This document shows positions 62,218 to 64,000 of a stretch of DNA of 64,000 nt, piece by piece. Within the stretch, counting starts at the first letter, position 1, and every line of letters begins with the position of its first letter. The translations under genes were made by a program, and so were the position numbers. The notes below the pieces were generated by a model, which had not been told where the DNA came from, ran no database searches, and saw only the letters and a list, made by a program, of their open reading frames with translations. Location of the stretch: NCBI GenBank assembly GCA_028288365.1, contig JAQBNU010000017.1:54501-118500 (forward strand), given 5' to 3'. This DNA comes from Chitinophagaceae bacterium (lineage in GTDB: Bacteria; Bacteroidota; Bacteroidia; Cytophagales; Cytophagaceae).

Positions 62218-64000
62218 TTAAAAATTAAATGTAGCACCTGCATAATAATTTCTTCCCGGTGCGGCATTGTAGTAGCGGCCTCCGGTAGCGTTAAGATCAT
62301 TACCTAAACTATAATGCGCATTCAGCAGATTGTCCACTCCGGCAAAGACATCCAATTTAGCACGATGACCGATGTGATACGTGCATCCGATTTTTAACTG
62401 CACTAAATGATAGGAGCCAGCGTATACAGAGTTGGCATCATCCAATGGAATACGATCGGTATAATAGTGTTGTACAAACAAGTAATAGTGCTGAAGTAAA
62501 TCCAATCGAATGCTTGTCACGACCGTGGCCTGAGGAACACCGGTAAGGTGGTTACCGGAATAGTTAGCACCTGCAACTTGGTATTCAGAAAAAGAAAAAT
62601 CGTAATACGTCAAACTGTTTCTGAATTGAAGTCCTTTTATAAAATGTAATTCATTAGGCTTGATGAGCTGCCAAAACAATTGGAGTTCCATCCCTTTTTG
62701 ATTTGTTCCGCCTGCATTCACAAAATAATCTGCACCACTGGCATTTTGTCTTCTTACAATCGCTTGTTGAAGTTGGAAGTAGAAAAATACGAGATCGATT
62801 TGTAAACCTTGTGCCTGGCTTTGCACACGCACACCGCTTTCATAATTCCAGCCAGCTTCTGGCTGCAGGTTGGTGTAAATACTATTGGTAGAAGGTCTGA
62901 TTTCAGCGAGTGTAGGGGGAGAATAGCCTTTGCTCGCAGAAGCTCTCCATACAAGACTTTTGTTCATTTTATACGATAAGGCAATTCTTGGCAGAAGTTG
63001 GGGTGTAAAGTGTACCTGTTGCCAATTGGTTTCCTGTGCCGGATAATTGTTTTTATAATGGTACCTATAATCGTTTAAACTCACCGCTGCTTCTATGATC
63101 CATCGATCCAGGAGGTCAATGGACAATTGTGTAAAAAAGAAATGTTGTTGAGCGATGAGATCATCACTGGTTTGTAAGGTGTCTTTGGCTCCCAAGGCAT
63201 TGCCATAATCACTGATGGTGGAACTAGTTTGCTGTGCTTCCAATCCAACGTTCCATTTCCATTGCAGCACAGAGCGCCATTGATTTTTCCATTCCAGGTA
63301 AGTGCGCAGACCTCCTGTGTTTTCTGTACGCACTTCATAATTGGTAATGAAAGGATTTTTAAAATCGGTATGACTTCCAAACAATGTGAGCACGTGTCTC
63401 AATCGTTTGCCTATAGCTGCTTCATGGGAAATACCCAGGTACGATGTTTTGTTGTAAACAGCTGCCTTCTGATCTGTTGCTCCGGCAAAGGGACCTGCTG
63501 CCAGTCTTGCTGCACGAGGGTTGGCTTCGTATTGGTCCAAGGTCAATCCACCAGGTGTTTGGTATTTCATGTCAGAATAAATCGCGAGAAACTTCAGGTG
63601 ATTCGTGGCACTATAATTAAACTGCTGCATGGTTTGAAAATACAAACGTTGCAATGCGCTGTTTTCACGGTAACCATCCGATCGTTGGTAAGCCTGGTAT
63701 ACATTCATCCGGTATTTTTTCCATTGCTGATCGATGGATGCTTTTTCATTGAACAAACCAAAGGATCCTCCGCTTAAAGAAAGCGAAGCTTGTGTAGAAT
63801 CCGCTGCATGATTCAATGGACTGATCAATACCACGCCTCCTGTGTTGGCACCGAACAAGCTGCCTTCAGGTCCCTTTAGTATTTCAATGTTTTTTATTCC
63901 ACCTGCATCAAGCGAATTTAAATAGGTATTACCACCGGCATCTGTCAAAGGAAATTCATCGATGTATAATTTGATGTTGCGAATGCCAAAAGGAGAACGC
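62218..64000 (-). CDS. TonB-dependent receptor, C-terminal part (5' end outside window)
   Basis: About 594 residues visible; the frame is open to the right edge (RSPFGIRNIKLYIDEFPLTD before the internal TTG at 63948), so the N-terminus, including the TonB box, is missing. The visible part begins in the plug domain (NIEILKGPEGSLFGANTGGVVLISP) and continues as a 22-strand-type barrel (LAIYSDMKYQTPGG, SKGYSPPTLAEIRPS, YESGVRVQSQ, FAGVDNLLNAHYSLGNDL) ending in Phe (YYAGATFNF), the barrel assembly signal. Resembles siderophore/iron receptors of the FecA/FhuE type; ligand cannot be told. Stop 2 bp after the preceding plus-strand gene. Confidence 0.95.
   Translation of the reverse strand, partial: RSPFGIRNIKLYIDEFPLTDAGGNTYLNSLDAGGIKNIEILKGPEGSLFGANTGGVVLISPLNHAADSTQASLSLSGGSFGLFNEKASIDQQWKKYRMNVYQAYQRSDGYRENSALQRLYFQTMQQFNYSATNHLKFLAIYSDMKYQTPGGLTLDQYEANPRAARLAAGPFAGATDQKAAVYNKTSYLGISHEAAIGKRLRHVLTLFGSHTDFKNPFITNYEVRTENTGGLRTYLEWKNQWRSVLQWKWNVGLEAQQTSSTISDYGNALGAKDTLQTSDDLIAQQHFFFTQLSIDLLDRWIIEAAVSLNDYRYHYKNNYPAQETNWQQVHFTPQLLPRIALSYKMNKSLVWRASASKGYSPPTLAEIRPSTNSIYTNLQPEAGWNYESGVRVQSQAQGLQIDLVFFYFQLQQAIVRRQNASGADYFVNAGGTNQKGMELQLFWQLIKPNELHFIKGLQFRNSLTYYDFSFSEYQVAGANYSGNHLTGVPQATVVTSIRLDLLQHYYLFVQHYYTDRIPLDDANSVYAGSYHLVQLKIGCTYHIGHRAKLDVFAGVDNLLNAHYSLGNDLNATGGRYYNAAPGRNYYAGATFNF

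Overview
The window looks like chromosome of a Bacteroidota member, probably near the Chitinophagales/Sphingobacteriales. Evidence: several secreted proteins end in type IX secretion (T9SS) sorting tails; there are SBBP, GEVED and BNR propeller proteins, DUF3667, DUF4230, DUF4421 and KTSC families, a TonB-dependent receptor, and promoters of the Bacteroidota TAnnTTTG type. Genes are AT-leaning, intergenic regions are rich in hairpins, and there is no sign of a prophage or plasmid backbone.

Left part (1-21.2 kb): one co-directional block of very large secreted proteins. It holds the 3' end of a giant protein, a 246-aa secreted protein, a 1565-aa Cys-rich protein with RHS-like sequence, a 140-aa secreted protein, a 7-repeat FG-GAP protein with a T9SS tail, and a ~3490-aa RHS protein. 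The RHS protein carries an inserted beta-helix-like segment plus a CBM5/12-like chitin-binding module, and ends in a metzincin-like HExxH tip. A small lipoprotein, the likely immunity partner, starts 4 bp after it. DNA becomes clearly AT-rich at the RHS core/tip boundary, as expected for an exchangeable toxin cassette. The block is followed by a 107-bp tandem duplication, a single-ORF IS1-family element and tRNA-Arg(UCU). I regard this block as the best candidate for an undescribed system.

Middle (22.8-48.1 kb): mixed housekeeping and accessory genes. They include a GT-C/TPR membrane protein, T9SS propeller and Ig-repeat proteins, a papain-like protease, a dienelactone hydrolase, an N-acetylmuramidase, a flavin monooxygenase, a J-domain/KTSC fusion, DUF4230 and DUF3667 proteins, a Fic enzyme bracketed by short direct repeats, an FMN reductase, a KefB-like antiporter, an LTA-synthase-like sulfatase-fold protein and leuS.

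Right part (48.4-64 kb): a small CC-rich secreted protein, thyA with an NTP pyrophosphohydrolase, a HigBA-type toxin-antitoxin pair with a palindromic operator candidate, a CPCC-like protein, a DUF2142 membrane protein, a DEAD-box helicase, a YHS protein, a His-rich secreted peptide, a T9SS BNR/GEVED protein with a small partner, two outer-membrane barrels (DUF4421 and OMPLA-like) and the C-terminal part of a TonB-dependent receptor that runs off the right edge.

The longer intergenic gaps carry a dispersed structured repeat family (seven copies, both orientations), a REPIN/MITE-like element and short palindromic repeats. Function calls rest on reading motifs by eye; no database search was run.
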